From Blastomussa wellsi (taxonomy: Eukaryota > Cnidaria > Anthozoa > Scleractinia > Plerogyridae): 64,000 bases of DNA. The notes below the pieces were generated by a model. It did not search any database. It saw nothing but the letters and a program-made list of their open reading frames with translations, and was not told the origin of the DNA. Position numbers and translations under genes: made by a program. The stretch lies in assembly GCA_947652115.1 (NCBI GenBank), contig OX393569.1:3357080-3421079 (forward strand). Direction: 5' to 3'. Shown here in pieces: positions 1-11,424 of the stretch (positions are counted from its first letter, which is position 1; every line of letters begins with the position of its first letter).

Positions 1-345
1 TAAACGAATCACGTGTCGTTAATAAAGTTCTAAATCTTACTGCGAAACTTTGCTAAAGCGCGAATACGTCGCACTTTGAAGACGACCTTCAACCACTGCA
101 CTCTAATGGCTGATAGTGTGCAGTAGCTCAGCCAATCAGATTGCTGCATTTGCATTAGCCTACTTAATATCTACAAACTTTTAGGATGTCACGCAATGCT
201 CCAACGTGTTGTGTGACATCCCAAGAAAGGTTGAAAGGAAATGGCGATAAATGAGATTTTCATTATTATTATTATAAAACACACTTTCTACCTGTCAAAT
301 GAATAATACAATATTGAATAAATAGGTAGCTTGTTCCAAGCCAAG

Positions 346-421
346 CATTCATTCAGTGGGGAATGGTCCCTATTTTTTCACTTGCTGTTTTCCTTTGCAC
401 CATTCCCCACTCACAGAATGC
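346..421. repeat. Short inverted repeat
   Basis: The left arm around 348-367 (ending in GTGGGGAATGGT) is mirrored near 399-420 (ACCATTCCCCAC...), with about 30 bases between. It looks like a small foldback element. Nothing else supported is seen between positions 1 and 900. Confidence 0.4.
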
Positions 422-904
422 ATGGAACATGCTAATAAATAGGATGACATCTTAAGTTGCAAACCTCATTCAGCTGGCATGCAGGTCTAGTGGACACAGA
501 GAATGCACAAAATCTTAAATGGCACATGCTTTTGCATGCACAATCAAATTATGTTGCATGCTCTCCAAACTTCAAAAGTACACCATAATGGTGCACAGCT
601 TGAAGCAATTGTTTTATAACATTGTCAGTGAAAATGAATATAAAAAAACCCAAACCAGAAATGATTTGCTCATGCTATCAGCATGCTCCATTGGATTATG
701 GATCACACTTGCGTATAATGAATTTTATTACATGGCTCTGCTAGCTATGTTATAATTTATTTCGGCTTGAAAAAAGTTTACCAGCAGTCAGTCTCATTGA
801 AAAAACGTCTTTAATACAGTGGATTAATGGGGTTCCATTGTAGTTTCATTAGATATTGACTTAAATAATTCATATATGAGCTGCAGATGTAACTGAGAAA
901 TGAT

Positions 905-1010
905 CATCATAGCACTTCATAGCTCAGTTGGTACAGCATCCCACCAGAATTCGGAGGTCACAGGTTTGAATACCATTGAAGCCCTGAATTTTTCAGGCTC
1001 CTTCATTCCA
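905..1010 (+). repeat. tRNA-like SINE head
   Basis: The stretch ATAGCTCAGTTGGTACAGCA resembles a pol III A box. About 35 bases later GGTTTGAATACC resembles a B box. The cloverleaf is not intact and the sequence continues into non-tRNA DNA, so this is better read as a tRNA-derived SINE than as a tRNA gene. Confidence 0.4.
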
Positions 1011-1108
1011 ATTACCTAAATTGGAAATTCGCTGCAATGAGCATTTCTCAGTTTCATCATTAGATATTGTATCAAAATCAAGGGCCACTACATTAATTTG
1101 ACATTGTT

Positions 1109-1114
1109 TTTATT
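1109..1114 (-). terminator. Poly(A) signal of RPS12
   Basis: AATAAA on the minus strand, 32 bases downstream of the RPS12 stop codon. The position suits a short ribosomal-protein 3' UTR. Confidence 0.55.
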
Positions 1115-1145
1115 TCTTTGACAAACAAGCAAGTCAATGCCATGT

Positions 1146-4085
1146 TTAGGTGCTTCGCTTGGACTTGAAGTATTGCATCAGGACATCATGAGCTTGGCCT
1201 TCTTTTCCATAATCCTATACCAATAGTAAACAAAGAAAAAAGAAACACTCATCAAACTGAAAATATGATTAACTTTTAAAACATCAAATTACTTTGCTTG
1301 TGCCACCTCAGAATTCTCTATATCGATTCCGGTGTTGGACATATCTTCACAAAATTTCAGAAGAGGGAGTCCTGTTCTTCATCACTGAATGGCACACTAA
1401 CAGTTACTCAAATGTAGCAAAAAATACAACAATTCAGTCATGAATACAAAACAAATAAGGAAATAATAACCACATCTGTGACACAACTTTATGTACAGGA
1501 ATGGCGTATGACTACCAGTGTAAAGTGTCAAAGCAACTACACTATACAGGGCCACTTCTGAAGACGGTTACATGCAGATTTGGTGGCTCATCTGGCTGAG
1601 CAGTGGATGAAAGAACAAGAAATGCATGGTGGCTTGTCTGGATCGTTTGACAAAGCTTGTGTGGCTCAACAGTGGATGTAAAAAACAAAAAATACATATT
1701 ATGTCTAGGTCTATATATTTGATGGCTCATCTGGCTCATTTGGTGCAGTAGTGGATCAACCCGCCAAGTTTATTTTTTCCTTTAGTGGCCACTGACTGCT
1801 TAAGTTTCGTCGCCAGTGCAAATTTTAGAATAAGTATCACTCGTAACTGGTACACTGAATTTAGTAACATTCCAGTTTAAATATAACCTACAAATTACTC
1901 TTTACTGTGTCTTTCAGATACTAACAAACTCTGAAATTTAAAACCTAAATAACAATTGCCTTCCATGTCTTCTCTGTCAACCACAATCAAAACATCACCC
2001 AACAGTTCCTGAGCATTGCCTTGTAAACTTTGCTCATGTCTGCCCAAGCAAGTGTAAAGGGGAAACACAACCTAGAGTTCACATTTTACTAATGACACAG
2101 TATGTATGCCACTTCTACAATTTTAAATGAAAGACTGTACACAATAAGTTACAAACCAAAAAGATAATCAAAATTGTTCTTTGTGTAACACTGGTGTTAT
2201 TAAAGAATGTCTTACACAGTAACACCAAACAATTGTTTCTCCAAAGGAGAATGTCATCTCACCTTTACAGCAACACAACTGCAGCTAACAACTTTTCTGG
2301 CTTTTCCTTCTTTGTCAATCTTGCAGAGACCAGCCCATTCTCCAAGTTTCTTATTGTCGTCAACCTAAACAAGAATCAGTACAAAATATGGTTACAATAC
2401 ATGTCAGGGTTGTTAAAACTTTGTATGCTTCCACCATTTTGGGCCACTGTTCTCCAACAATGTTGCCTGAAAACATTCAAACTGTCAATCACCCAGGCTG
2501 TTTGGGAAAGATGGATGAAAAGGTTTTTTTGGTGGAAAAAAGTTGGACTCCAGTCAAACATCCATCAACAATGTTGCAGTATATGTGTAGAACATTTCAG
2601 CAAAGATGTGTTATTTATTTTCAAGGGAAAGTGAGGATTCCTATGAATCACAGGTCTCTGGTCGTTTTGATACAAAGTTGTTTAGATTCAAGTCGTTTCG
2701 ATACAAGTTGAAGTCGATTTGTTACACATGTAAAGTCGATTCAATACAAACTAACATTACTTGAAGTCGTTTCGATACAGAATGCTATACTATGTATAAA
2801 TGTCCAAACGAACCTTAGAAGAGATAATAGAGTGTTTTAGCAACTAGGACGGCAACGGCAACGCCACAAAGCAATAGGTTTAATTAGCAAAAACAATCGC
2901 TCTGCACGTGCGTTTTATAGTTTTGTACATTTCTATGCCTTCATCTGCAAAACAACAACGTGAAATGACCAAATTTTATGTTTTCTCGAGAACGTGAGCG
3001 CATGGCGGCAAAGTTTTCTTTCTTTTTCCTTACTTTAACGCCGTTCATAGTAATTTAGTTCCTGGACAGTTCGCCAGCATTTTCCAAGTTAAGCAAATTT
3101 CAATAGTTGCCTAAGCGTCGCAGAAACGAGAAGTAATATTTTGAAATGTCGTTTTCCTTGCCGTCGCCGTCCTCGTTGCTAAAACTCCTTACTCACTTGA
3201 GCGAACATAAACACACAAACCGCCGTTGTAAATGAAACAAACCCATACCTCCACAAACCTCCGCATGAATCAAACGCAAATGAGACCAAGTTTCCGTTAA
3301 GTTTATTTGTCGAGAACAGAGATTTATATAAATACATTTGATACTTCTTCTATAACTCCAGCGCATATTATGCCTACGATCAAGAAACATCGTGTACGTC
3401 AGTGATGCAACAGACCTGTGAGGAAACAGCAGTTTTTGACTTTGTATCGAAACGACCGGATACCAAATCGATCGACTTGTATCGAAACAACCGTGAACCA
3501 AATCACAGACAAAGGTTTTGGAGTTTGGAGAGTTAGGTGAGCAGGGTTGGCGCAGTGGTGAGAACACTTAGCTTCCACCAATGTGGCCCGGGTTTGATTC
3601 TCATCATATGTGGGCCGAGTTTGTTCTCTACTCTGCTCAGAGGTTTTTCTCCAGGTCCTCCGGTTTTCCCCTCTTCACAAAAACCAACATTTACAATTAA
3701 TTTGATTTGATTTAATGTAATATGATTTGATTTCATTTGTGCTTTACAGTGTCCCCAATTAGTAAGTCAGTGCTAGATACAGTTGACACTCAAATAAAGT
3801 TCATTATTATTATTAGGCATAATCAATTCATCCAAATGATAATAATCTTTAAAGGTAAATTGCATGCCTGTATTTAATTTGTAAATTGGATTGCAATTGT
3901 ACTCAGATCTTTAATAAAATCAAAAAACAGAAGTCCACTAACTAACCTTCAAAAGGTTGATGTTATGTTCAGCACATAGAGCTTCCACTAGCTTGACATA
4001 CATCGGTTCGTCACAGTTGTTGGCCAAGACACAAAGATGGGCTTGACGTCTATCACATGAAGAAAAATATATTTAAACACACTAA

Positions 4086-4117
<32 letters not shown>

Positions 4118-4280
4118 TATCAATGCTGAGTTCTGATTGGTTGAGCTACTACCAGGCTATATGTTATAGCCCACTAGTAGCGAAAGTGCCGGATTTGAAA
4201 ACCAAAACAATGCGTTTTGCCAAAGTTTCGGACGAGTATTTGAGCTCATTATTAGATAAATCTATATTTTCTATGCTTTC

Positions 4281-4313
<33 letters not shown>

Positions 4314-5039
4314 ACCCTTATGTCCTCTGAGTCAATAGCCCATTCGGCCTTCTGCATCATGGGCTATTGACTCAGAGCCCAATCGGGCTCGAGGAATAAT
4401 TGTTAATTATTGCTTTTAGGATTTCGTCGCACCCTGATATACCTCGCCCTGGAAATATATAAAAAAAATCCTTTGCTGTAATTGGCTGCCCTAGCAGGTA
4501 AGACAGGACTTGATGGACTTTAATGGCTAAGCGTTTGATTGCTGAGAAAATTTTGTGAGAGTTTGATTTGGTTCGATAAGTAACGTCGGAATATTACTTC
4601 CTTTACAGTGACTCCAGACAGTGAGAGAGCCTCGTGTTTTATTTAATTTCGTATAGTAGTACGTAAAATTATAGGTCTTAGGAGGAACTCAACACCCTAC
4701 AAGCTAGAAAAAGATGCGACTAACTGAGAGAGCGATCACTCATTTTCCAACTAAAACTGATCGATTAAAATAACGCGTACCTGTCCAATGCTTTGGCCGC
4801 TTCGTGCAAACCGCGAGAAAGGCCATCGTGGACCAAAGCGGTCTTCAAAACTTCTTGAAGAGCGGTGTTAATGTCCATTTCACCAACGCTGGTAGTTGTT
4901 GGCACATCATCTCTATAAGTAAAATGCACAAAATGATGTGCATGACAGAAATTACTCCAAACTTGGCGCTAAACATCTTAGGAAAACTAATTCGACAAGT
5001 TCGCATGAAAAATCCTACATACCCTTCCGCGTCAGACAT
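1146..5039 (-). CDS. RPS12: Small ribosomal subunit protein eS12 (RPS12)
   Basis: Cytoplasmic 40S ribosomal protein S12, an L7Ae-like fold component of the small subunit. Five minus-strand exons join in frame: 5039-5023, 4912-4781, 4049-3947, 2364-2263 and 1214-1146, giving 140 residues plus stop, close to the usual 132-140. All introns are GT-AG. Recognisable family stretches are the start [26 protein letters not shown] in exon 2, the cysteine segment [20 protein letters not shown] in exon 3, and [13 protein letters not shown] in exon 4. The short 17-nt first coding exon is typical of this gene. The start is the only ATG that gives the family N-terminus. Intron 4 contains a C/D-box snoRNA candidate, as ribosomal protein genes often do. 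Identification is by clear family similarity; only the mRNA ends are uncertain. Confidence 0.96.
1301..1394 (-). ncRNA. C/D-box snoRNA candidate in RPS12 intron 4
   Basis: Read on the minus strand, all expected boxes occur in order. The C box GTGATGA is at 1385-1379, the D' box CTGA at 1360-1357, a weak C' box GTGAAGA at 1350-1344, and the D box CTGA at 1311-1308. The flanks close a 6-bp terminal stem: TGCCAT at 1394-1389 pairs with GTGGCA at 1306-1301, with one G-U pair. Total length is 94 nt, inside an intron of a ribosomal protein gene. The antisense element before D' would pair with an AGAGGGAG stretch, and the one before D with CGATTCCGG. Both resemble the conserved 18S rRNA run CGATTCCGGAGAGGGAGCC. 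From memory, human RPS12 hosts SNORD100, annotated to guide 18S G436 in this region, so this may be its counterpart. Structure is seen; target and orthology are inferred. Confidence 0.72.
2640..3510. mobile_element. Composite repeat with inverted GTTTCGATACAA-type arms
   Basis: The left side (about 2651-2790) holds several direct copies of a motif close to AAGTCGTTTCGATACAA. The right side (about 3430-3510) holds the same motif in inverse orientation. The pattern resembles the subterminal repeats of a non-autonomous DNA transposon. It lies in RPS12 intron 3 and encloses a second foldback element. No transposase is visible. Confidence 0.5.
2829..3190. mobile_element. Foldback MITE nested in the composite repeat
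   Basis: The termini are inverted repeats: AGTGTTTTAGCAACTAGGAC on the left and the reverse complement of CGTCCTCGTTGCTAAAACT on the right, with a few mismatches. Length is about 360 bp with no coding capacity. It sits inside the 2640-3510 element and therefore probably inserted later. Confidence 0.55.
3541..3800 (+). repeat. SINE-like element with ATT-rich tail
   Basis: A tRNA-like head (GGCGCAGTGGTGAGAACACT, then a B-box-like GGGTTTGATTCTC) is followed by a body and a tail of ATT repeats around 3800-3815. It lies in RPS12 intron 3. Related pieces occur elsewhere in the window in both orientations. Confidence 0.5.
4089..4410. repeat. Two adjacent inverted-repeat segments in RPS12 intron 2
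   Basis: AGTAAAATCCAACTAG near 4094 is mirrored by CTAGTTGGATTTTACT near 4283. A second palindrome follows: AACAATTATTCCTC near 4300 against GAGGAATAATTGTT near 4399, with GAGTCAATAGCCCA / TGGGCTATTGACTC inside. They look like foldback elements. No reading frame of note. Confidence 0.45.
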
Positions 5040-5080
5040 GATTGTAATCCTCGGACGTCCTTACTATTGAAAATAAAAAC

Positions 5081-5093
5081 GGAAAGAGAAGAG
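5081..5093 (-). promoter_or_regulatory. Possible 5'-TOP pyrimidine tract of RPS12
   Basis: On the minus strand CTCTTCTCTTTCC lies about 45 bases upstream of the RPS12 start codon. Ribosomal protein mRNAs usually begin with such a tract for translational control. The transcription start is not known from sequence, so this is a candidate only. Confidence 0.35.
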
Positions 5094-7150
5094 TAAAGCC
5101 CATATCTTTCATTTCGTGGTTAATTTTCTAAGATTTGTGCCATGATGCACAAGATTTCGACAGATATTTCTCCTACATGATGTGCACTCAGTTGTTCCTA
5201 TTCCTTGTTCCCGAGAAGAGGACGAGGGAAGGAAGTCACGTGCCATTGTAGGTTTTGGGTTCCCAGTTCCCAAACGACCGAAAGGAAGACAGCTTCAAAA
5301 GTATGGGGGATTCATCCAAAGACTGGGCTAAGGTCCTTGACAGTCACCCTGTTAATAAACGCCCCAAAAACAAAAACAAAAAAAACAAATAAAAAGAGAG
5401 CTAATTGTCCTTGGTGACAATGGGATTAAAATTGACTAAATACTACTACTAGACTTCACCGAAGACCGAGTTTTCTTAGTTGCAAAATAAACTTACTTAT
5501 TGGAAACATGTGAAAATGGTGAAAATTATTTAATAAGCGCCACCTCAAATAAGCGCTCACTCTCAAGGTCCGAAAAATTAATAAGCGCCCAGGATGCTAG
5601 GCAAGAGTAAAAGCACACAGTTCCTTCTGATAGTGAAATCATTGTAATGAAATCATAATATAATTTCTTTCACAAGAGTGAAGAGAGTTCGACAGTAGGA
5701 GAGAGTAAGAGAGAAAGAGTAAAAATAAGAAAGTGATTAATTAAGGAAGTAAGCGAGTAAGAGTGTAACTTGCTGTGTTCACTCGAAATATTTGATATAA
5801 GCACATCCAGAGGTACCCAAAAACTGGGAAGATACTGGGTTGGAGTGAAGATCGATCTTTTCGTGCGTAACAAAGTGGGCCCTAAACACATTTGGTTCCT
5901 CACGTTGACACATCCCAGGTTACAGAGTTATGTTGGTGCTACTAATTTATAAAACACGTCCCAGACAAATAAAAACCACGACCCGACGAAATATTGAGAT
6001 TGCCAAAGTAAACTGTTTTCGCGTTCAACGAAGAGAAGAATTGGCGCGCAGACGAAGTCATGTGTCCCTTGAGAGAATGAGTATTTTATTCCAGCTGGCA
6101 TATGAGCCGAATAATATTAATACGAAGATGTTCTCACCACACTTATTTCTCTGCAACTGTCGAGTTATATAATTCAGAAGGAATTAAAAACAAACATCTC
6201 GGTTTGCTTTGTCCTCGGAAACTCTGGGAGTAATTGGACTGAGAAAAACGTTTTCAAAATTATTGCGAAATATGATTAATTTTTCGCCGCGAAATAAAAT
6301 TACTTAGATACCAGAAGGTTATACTGGTATACGCATCGAATCAATTTTAGCGCTTGTGAGCAGTTCAGAGCAGTTTTTGGAGGGCGCGATAAGAGAAAAG
6401 GCGTCAATCCTTGATGGAAGCCTAGCTTTTCATGAGACAGAATTAAGTTGGACAAAACGTTGTTCGACGCGGTTCACCCGGACTCCCAGTTGCATTTAAA
6501 CAAAGGTGACAGTTTCTTTTAAGTAATTTCATAAAGCCAATTTGTGTTTGAACAAATTGTGTTTGCTTTACTATAATATCCTTTTCAAGATAACAGTTTT
6601 CTGAACATAAATAAAAATAAAAGCATTTTACAGTCAGGCTGAATCGACTGACTGGACAGAGTAAACGTCTCCAAGCACATGAAGTATCCAAATGATTGAG
6701 ACCAATAATCGAACACTGACCGACTGAGCAACATTGGACATAAAAGCCAAAGTAGTTCAGTTACAAAAAAAGTTCTGATGTGAGTATAAACCTTTACTAT
6801 TTCAATTTCTACGTGATACGGTATGGATGGCGTTTTAGCTATGAGGAAGACCGCTTTTTCGCGATTTGCTCGCTCAAAACGACAAATTCAACTATGCTAC
6901 CAAGCGTGCGACTAGACGCAAGAAAAATTCATGTTTCGTTAAAATTCAGCATGGATAAACCATGAATTCAGCTGTTTATGAACGGATGTTATTAAAACGA
7001 GGAATGGGGAATGGGAAATTTAAATAGGGAAAACTGAAAATGGGAAATTGAAAATGGTGAAATAAAAAACTGGTTAACTGTAAATAAGACATAAAGTATT
7101 TTGCTTATGTGTGATCAGATTTGAATATATCTTAAAAGAACTATAGATTA

Positions 7151-7482
7151 GAAAGAATTTAAGACGGAATCCGCCAGGACTTCGAGTATTTATTGAACAA
7201 AATTATGTACCAAAATTATTTACACCTTATTGCAAACTTTTGTGTTACTACTTTTCTAACAAAACCGCTAATTTCACTGAATCGCTTAAAGACGATTTTA
7301 CAAAATGGCTACACGTAAGATTTTGCATGTAGCTCGGTGTTATCATGGATAATACTTACATCTGTACTTTTTATTAAGGGTAGAAAATAACGCAATATGA
7401 TTTAAATTATTCTGGTTCTCGATTTTTGTCCAACTTAAATAAATATTACTCGACTTCCTGATGGATTCCGTCTTAAGATTTC
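7151..7482. mobile_element. MITE with about 40-bp terminal inverted repeats
   Basis: The left end AATTTAAGACGGAATCCGCC is matched in inverse at the right end (GGATTCCGTCTTAAGATTTC). Similarity continues inward through the GTCGAGTA..TATTTA region. The interior is AT-rich and non-coding. Confidence 0.6.
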
Positions 7483-7552
7483 TTCTGCGTGCTTTGAAAG
7501 CAATTTTACACCTCACTAAAGATAAATTCATTCATGGTGACAAAACCCCTGA

Positions 7553-7733
7553 TCTGCCTAGTACCCAGGCGCGTCCTTAATCTTTTGGGCTTGAGAACGA
7601 CTTATGAAGCGCGCAAAAATCTTGGGAAGAGCTCAAATTTGTCGTTGAGCCTTCCCATGGCCCTTTGCGTTTACAAGAAACCTTCCCAAGTTCCTTGCGC
7701 GCGTGACTTTGAGGCGCCTGGGTACGAGGCAGG
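7553..7733. mobile_element. Short foldback element (CTGCCTAGTACCCAGGCGC type)
   Basis: CTGCCTAGTACCCAGGCGC at the left is mirrored by GCGCCTGGGTACGAGGCAG at the right, about 180 bp end to end. It has no coding capacity; the 68-residue open frame through it is an accident of the palindrome. Confidence 0.55.
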
Positions 7734-8283
7734 CCTCTGATTAAAATTATGGAAATTATGCACGCGTGAAAGCTAGTCGGCTTCGTTTATAGCTTCCAAT
7801 TTAAAGGCAAAACTGCTTCCATTAGCGGGACTAGCTTGGAATAGTATAGATATCTCCGTACGGGTTCTTGCCCAAATAAACTCTGTATATTTTGCCTTCA
7901 AGAGCTTGTGAAATGTTAAGAGCATATAAAATCAGGGCCACCCAACGACATAAACGTTTTTAAGTGTAAAAAATGGATTTCTCCATGTTCTAGAAACCTG
8001 TTTAGATAATTTGGAACTGCCCTAAAAACATATCTATCTGTTCGGATATTTCAGGGGAACTTTTGTTATAAAGTCCTTTCTTTGTCTCATCCGAAAGTTT
8101 TAGCTATCCTGATGGGTCTTGTCCAAAGTTCGAGGACATGGAGAAGCCATATTTTCACCAGAAAATTTTAGGGGAAGTTTTTTCTTCTTACTTGTGTCTA
8201 TCGAAATTTTGCGAAAATACTAGCAGATGTAAATGTTCATCCGAATGGTTTACATACAATCTCAGAAACTCCGAGTCTAATCC

Positions 8284-8427
8284 CTTATTCCCTCTATGAG
8301 ACTTGCGCGCAGAGAATCATGGTAGTTGTATTCATTTGCGCCCGCAAACTCTTGAGGATGTTGTGCGCGAGATGAATAGAACTACCATGATTCCCTGCGC
8401 GCAAGTCTCATTGAGGGAATCGGGGAT
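8284..8427. mobile_element. Palindromic MITE, copy 1 of a two-copy family
   Basis: Arms of about 45 bp (ATTCCCTCTATGAGACTTGC and its inverse, then GAATCATGGTAGTT / AACTACCATGATTC) flank a short centre. The same design recurs at 11311-11424. It ends about 280 bp before the PAN/glycine-rich gene at 8710. Confidence 0.6.
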
Positions 8428-8709
8428 AGTCACATTCCCAGACCGAGAACTGAGCACGCAAAAGGCGGCACTACAAGGGATCTGTTCTGTGGAACAATAT
8501 CCCCTCGTTGCCGGTTGGTGTTGGACACCAACCGAAGTAATTCTACTGATAAATAGCTATACCCGAAACGTCTGGAGTTATTTGAAACTTTTGGCACTTT
8601 TACCTCATCTTTTTCTTTTCTTTTACCTTACTGCCAATCAACTTTGCTTAAGCGACAAATGACAAGTGACAGCAGTGATGTCGGTGTGTGATTTCATTTC
8701 AGCTAAGGC

Positions 8710-11095
8710 ATGACCACCATGTTCATCCATCTCGTGTACGCCCTTGTCGTCATCTCGTTTATATCAACACCTACTTCATGTAAACTTGTGGAGTCGCTTG
8801 TAAGTACAAGGGAGAATTTCCTTCTGAAGGGTCACGTCATGGAACATCAGCAAACCACCAACTCGTTTTCTTGCGCACACCTTTGCCTGAGCAAAGAAGG
8901 ATGCCTTTCTTTTAATTTTAAGACATCATTTAAGAGGCAAGGCCTTTGTGAACTGTCAAATAAAACTGCTGGATATTTTGACGAACATCTCAAGGAGAAA
9001 GTTGGATGGCTGTACGGGCAGATAGCTCGTATCGAAGAAAGGTTTGCTGCAGAAAACGATATACCTGGTAAGAATCCGCACAACTTATTTTTAGTAATCA
9101 CCTTTTAGAATGAGCCGAGTCCAATTCTAATTCTCTACAACACACAGCGTCCAAAATCCCATCACAAGGGCTCGCTCTTCCTTTGATCAGCACCACAAAT
9201 GCGGACTCTGGCAAGAACCAATCACGGAATTCCGTGATTCATGGTCATTTTTCTAAGGCTTAAGCTTAGAGTTTGGTCGCTGAATGTGATTGGCTGAGAA
9301 TGCATATGAGCAGTAGCTGAACACTATGGGCATACTCCAAGAATCGGGTCTGGGCAGACTCCGCCTCATTGATGTTTTCCAAAAGAAAAGCGGGCTCGGG
9401 ATTAGTTTGCAGGAGGATTCGCCGGACGTGTTGCTAAGCAACGGCTTCAAGGTCAAAGGCGGAAACTCTGCGTATTTTTCTACCGGCCACAGAAGACAAG
9501 AACACCTTACAAAATCCGAGAGCTTCAGCAACGTAATTAAATTAAACACGCGAAGCAACATAAATCTCTTTCACAAAACTGAAGATTCATAACCTCTTAC
9601 TAACCGAGCGCGAGGGCCATACTGGGGAATATTGGCCCTTGGTCGTGGAAGCGAGGTCCGTACAAAAACGACCGAGCGCCAATATTCCCCAGTACGGCTC
9701 GAGCAAGCTAGGTTGGTAAGTTGTTTATTATATGGCACTCGGGTCATGCGTGCTTGTTAAAAACTGACGCACTTTCGGTGACTTGAATGCAGAGGTTTTC
9801 CGCCGTAGTGTGTTTTGATACTACGAACAATTCCGAAAGAACAAGCTACCACGATTTTTAAAACATTTTAGAGTATTCATATACGTTGTCTTTCCGCAGT
9901 TATAGTTGAAAATTTTAAATTATCCAACTTTGTGGAAACGGTCTGTATGGCAAAATCCCGACCAAGAAAGAACCAATCAGAACGCTCGGATTTTCCTTGC
10001 CATATAATAATGAATGGTAATATCATCTTATTAACTTGGTTAAATGTTTTATAAAAGCTCGACAATTACACAACAGGATACGGAATCAAGAAGACACCGA
10101 AAAATTGTCACCCAGCACAAATTAAATTATTGGAATACGCTCGTTGATTCCATCAGAATCTGAATCTTGTCAGGCCGCTTCCTTCGTGTGGGCCAAAAAT
10201 GTTTTCTGTAACCGTTCTTTGTACAAAATTTGAGCATTTTTTTCTTTTCCTTCCAGACGTGCAGGTGACGTTCAATTCCCTCGGTGCCAAAGGGCGCGAA
10301 GGTCCAACCGATACAACCGGATACGAAGGGACGCCACTGGAGGGCAAAGTCCAGCTAGATGGTGGCATCCAAATATGGAGAGTCCCAACAACAGGAGAGT
10401 ATAGCGTAGAGGCCTGGGGAGCATCAGGCGCGTCGAACGTTGGATCGAGCCGATTGCTTGGAGGAAATGGCGCAAAAATTAAAGGGCATTTCAAACTCAA
10501 CACTGGAGATAAACTGAAAATTCTCGTAGGACAGAAAGGACAAGTTGGAATTGCCATCTCAGCTATTCCAGGGGGTGGAGGTGGTGGTACATTCATCATC
10601 AAAGAAGGTGACGGACCGCTTGTCATCGCGGGGGGTGGGGGTGGAGCTGCTGCATTTGACTCTGCAAACGATTCTTTTAATGGAGATCCCGGCCAAAAGA
10701 TGGAGAATGGATCGCGCCACGGCGGATACAATGGGTCTGGCGGACGTTTGTGTCCAGTAAAGCCCGACAATATTGAGGGCTCAGGGGGTGGGGGTTTTCA
10801 CGGAGACGGCGAGTCATCCCTGACATGTGTAGGAGGCAAGAGCTTCTTTAATGGCGGTAAGGGAGGGTTGAGCCGGGCTGGGGTGTCTAATGGGGGATTT
10901 GGTGGAGGAGGGGCTGCCACAACACATCCTGGGGGAGGAGGGGGATTCTCCGGTGGGGGTATAGAGGCAAAAGAACACGACGGAACAGTCGCTGGGGGAG
11001 GAGGTTCGTTTAACGCTGGCACGAAGCAAGAAAATTGTGAAGGAGTAAGGCGTGGAGATGGTGAGGTGATTTTCAAGTTGATAAAACTAAACTAA
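8710..11095 (+). CDS. Secreted PAN (apple) plus ALK-type glycine-rich protein, paralogue 1
   Basis: Two coding exons, 8710-9067 and 10257-11095, join in phase 1 to 398 residues. Residues 1-24 are a signal peptide (hydrophobic run VYALVVISFISTP). Residues about 30-110 form a PAN/apple-like module with the pattern SCAHLCLSKEGC...LCEL. Residues about 120-398 match the glycine-rich domain known from ALK/LTK receptors: YSVEAWGASGA, ILVGQKGQ, GGGGGGTFI, LVIAGGGGGAA and repeated GGGG blocks. No transmembrane segment or kinase follows, so the product should be secreted. A 3' splice site lies 6 bases before the ATG, so an upstream non-coding exon is likely. The neighbour at 12324 is a tandem paralogue. 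Unlike it, I see no FN2 exon in this intron. Function is unknown; extracellular binding is an inference from the domains. Confidence 0.85.
9596..9720. mobile_element. Foldback element in the intron of paralogue 1
   Basis: CTTACTAACCGAGCGCGAGG...ATACTGGGGAATATTGG on the left is mirrored by CCAATATTCCCCAGTACGG...GTTGGTAAG on the right, about 125 bp in all. It is non-coding. Confidence 0.6.
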
Positions 11096-11310
11096 CTTTG
11101 CTATAACTATTGTTGCTTACACGACGTTAAACCTGGTTCAAAGTTGTGAATTAAGCACCAGAAGAGGCTGCGATCATTTTAGTCAGCGGCCAAATATAAA
11201 CTGATTGGCTGTTAAAAAACTTGTTCATTTCATGGACAATATACGGCGCACGCGCACAATCAACTGAGACCATGGCCTTTAACTAAACCATGGCCAAGAG
11301 AAAATATAAT

Positions 11311-11424
11311 GCGAGCGCAGGGAATCATGGTAGTTGTGTGCAACTCTCGAACATGCCGTGTGTGTGATGAATAAATTACCATGATTGCCTGCGCGCAAGC
11401 CTCATAGAGGGGGTCGGGAATTCC
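11311..11424. mobile_element. Palindromic MITE, copy 2 of the family at 8284
   Basis: GCGCAGGGAATCATGGTAGT on the left and ATTACCATGATTGCCTGCGC on the right, followed by CTCATAGAGGGGGTCGGGAA. This copy lies just 3' of paralogue 1, and the other copy lies just 5' of it. The two copies therefore bracket that gene. Confidence 0.55.

Larger units (their letters stand above)
5100..8700. other. Gene-free, repeat-bearing spacer
   Basis: I find no spliced or single-exon gene that I can support here. Open frames are short and lack recognisable domains. The stretch contains a run of AATAAGCGC-type direct repeats at about 5530-5595 and the foldback elements listed separately at 7151-7482, 7553-7733 and 8284-8427. 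A 5' UTR exon of the next gene may lie in its right part, because a 3' splice site (TTTCATTTCAG) stands just before the start at 8710. Confidence 0.6.

Noticed and set aside
905..1010. Functional tRNA gene
   Set aside because: A and B boxes are tRNA-like but no acceptor stem or anticodon arm can be formed.
3599..3607. Second C box (ATGATGA, minus strand) in RPS12 intron 3
   Set aside because: It lies inside a SINE-like element and has no D box or closing stem at a suitable distance.
7534..7740. 68-residue ORF
   Set aside because: Lies within a foldback element.
9068..10256. Hidden FN2 exon in the intron of paralogue 1
   Set aside because: I looked for the CVFPF..Y and WC..T patterns on the plus strand and found none; the two exons join in frame without it.
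10153..11076. Minus-strand ORFs of 205, 92, 71 and 67 residues
   Set aside because: Pro-rich antisense shadows of the glycine-rich exon.
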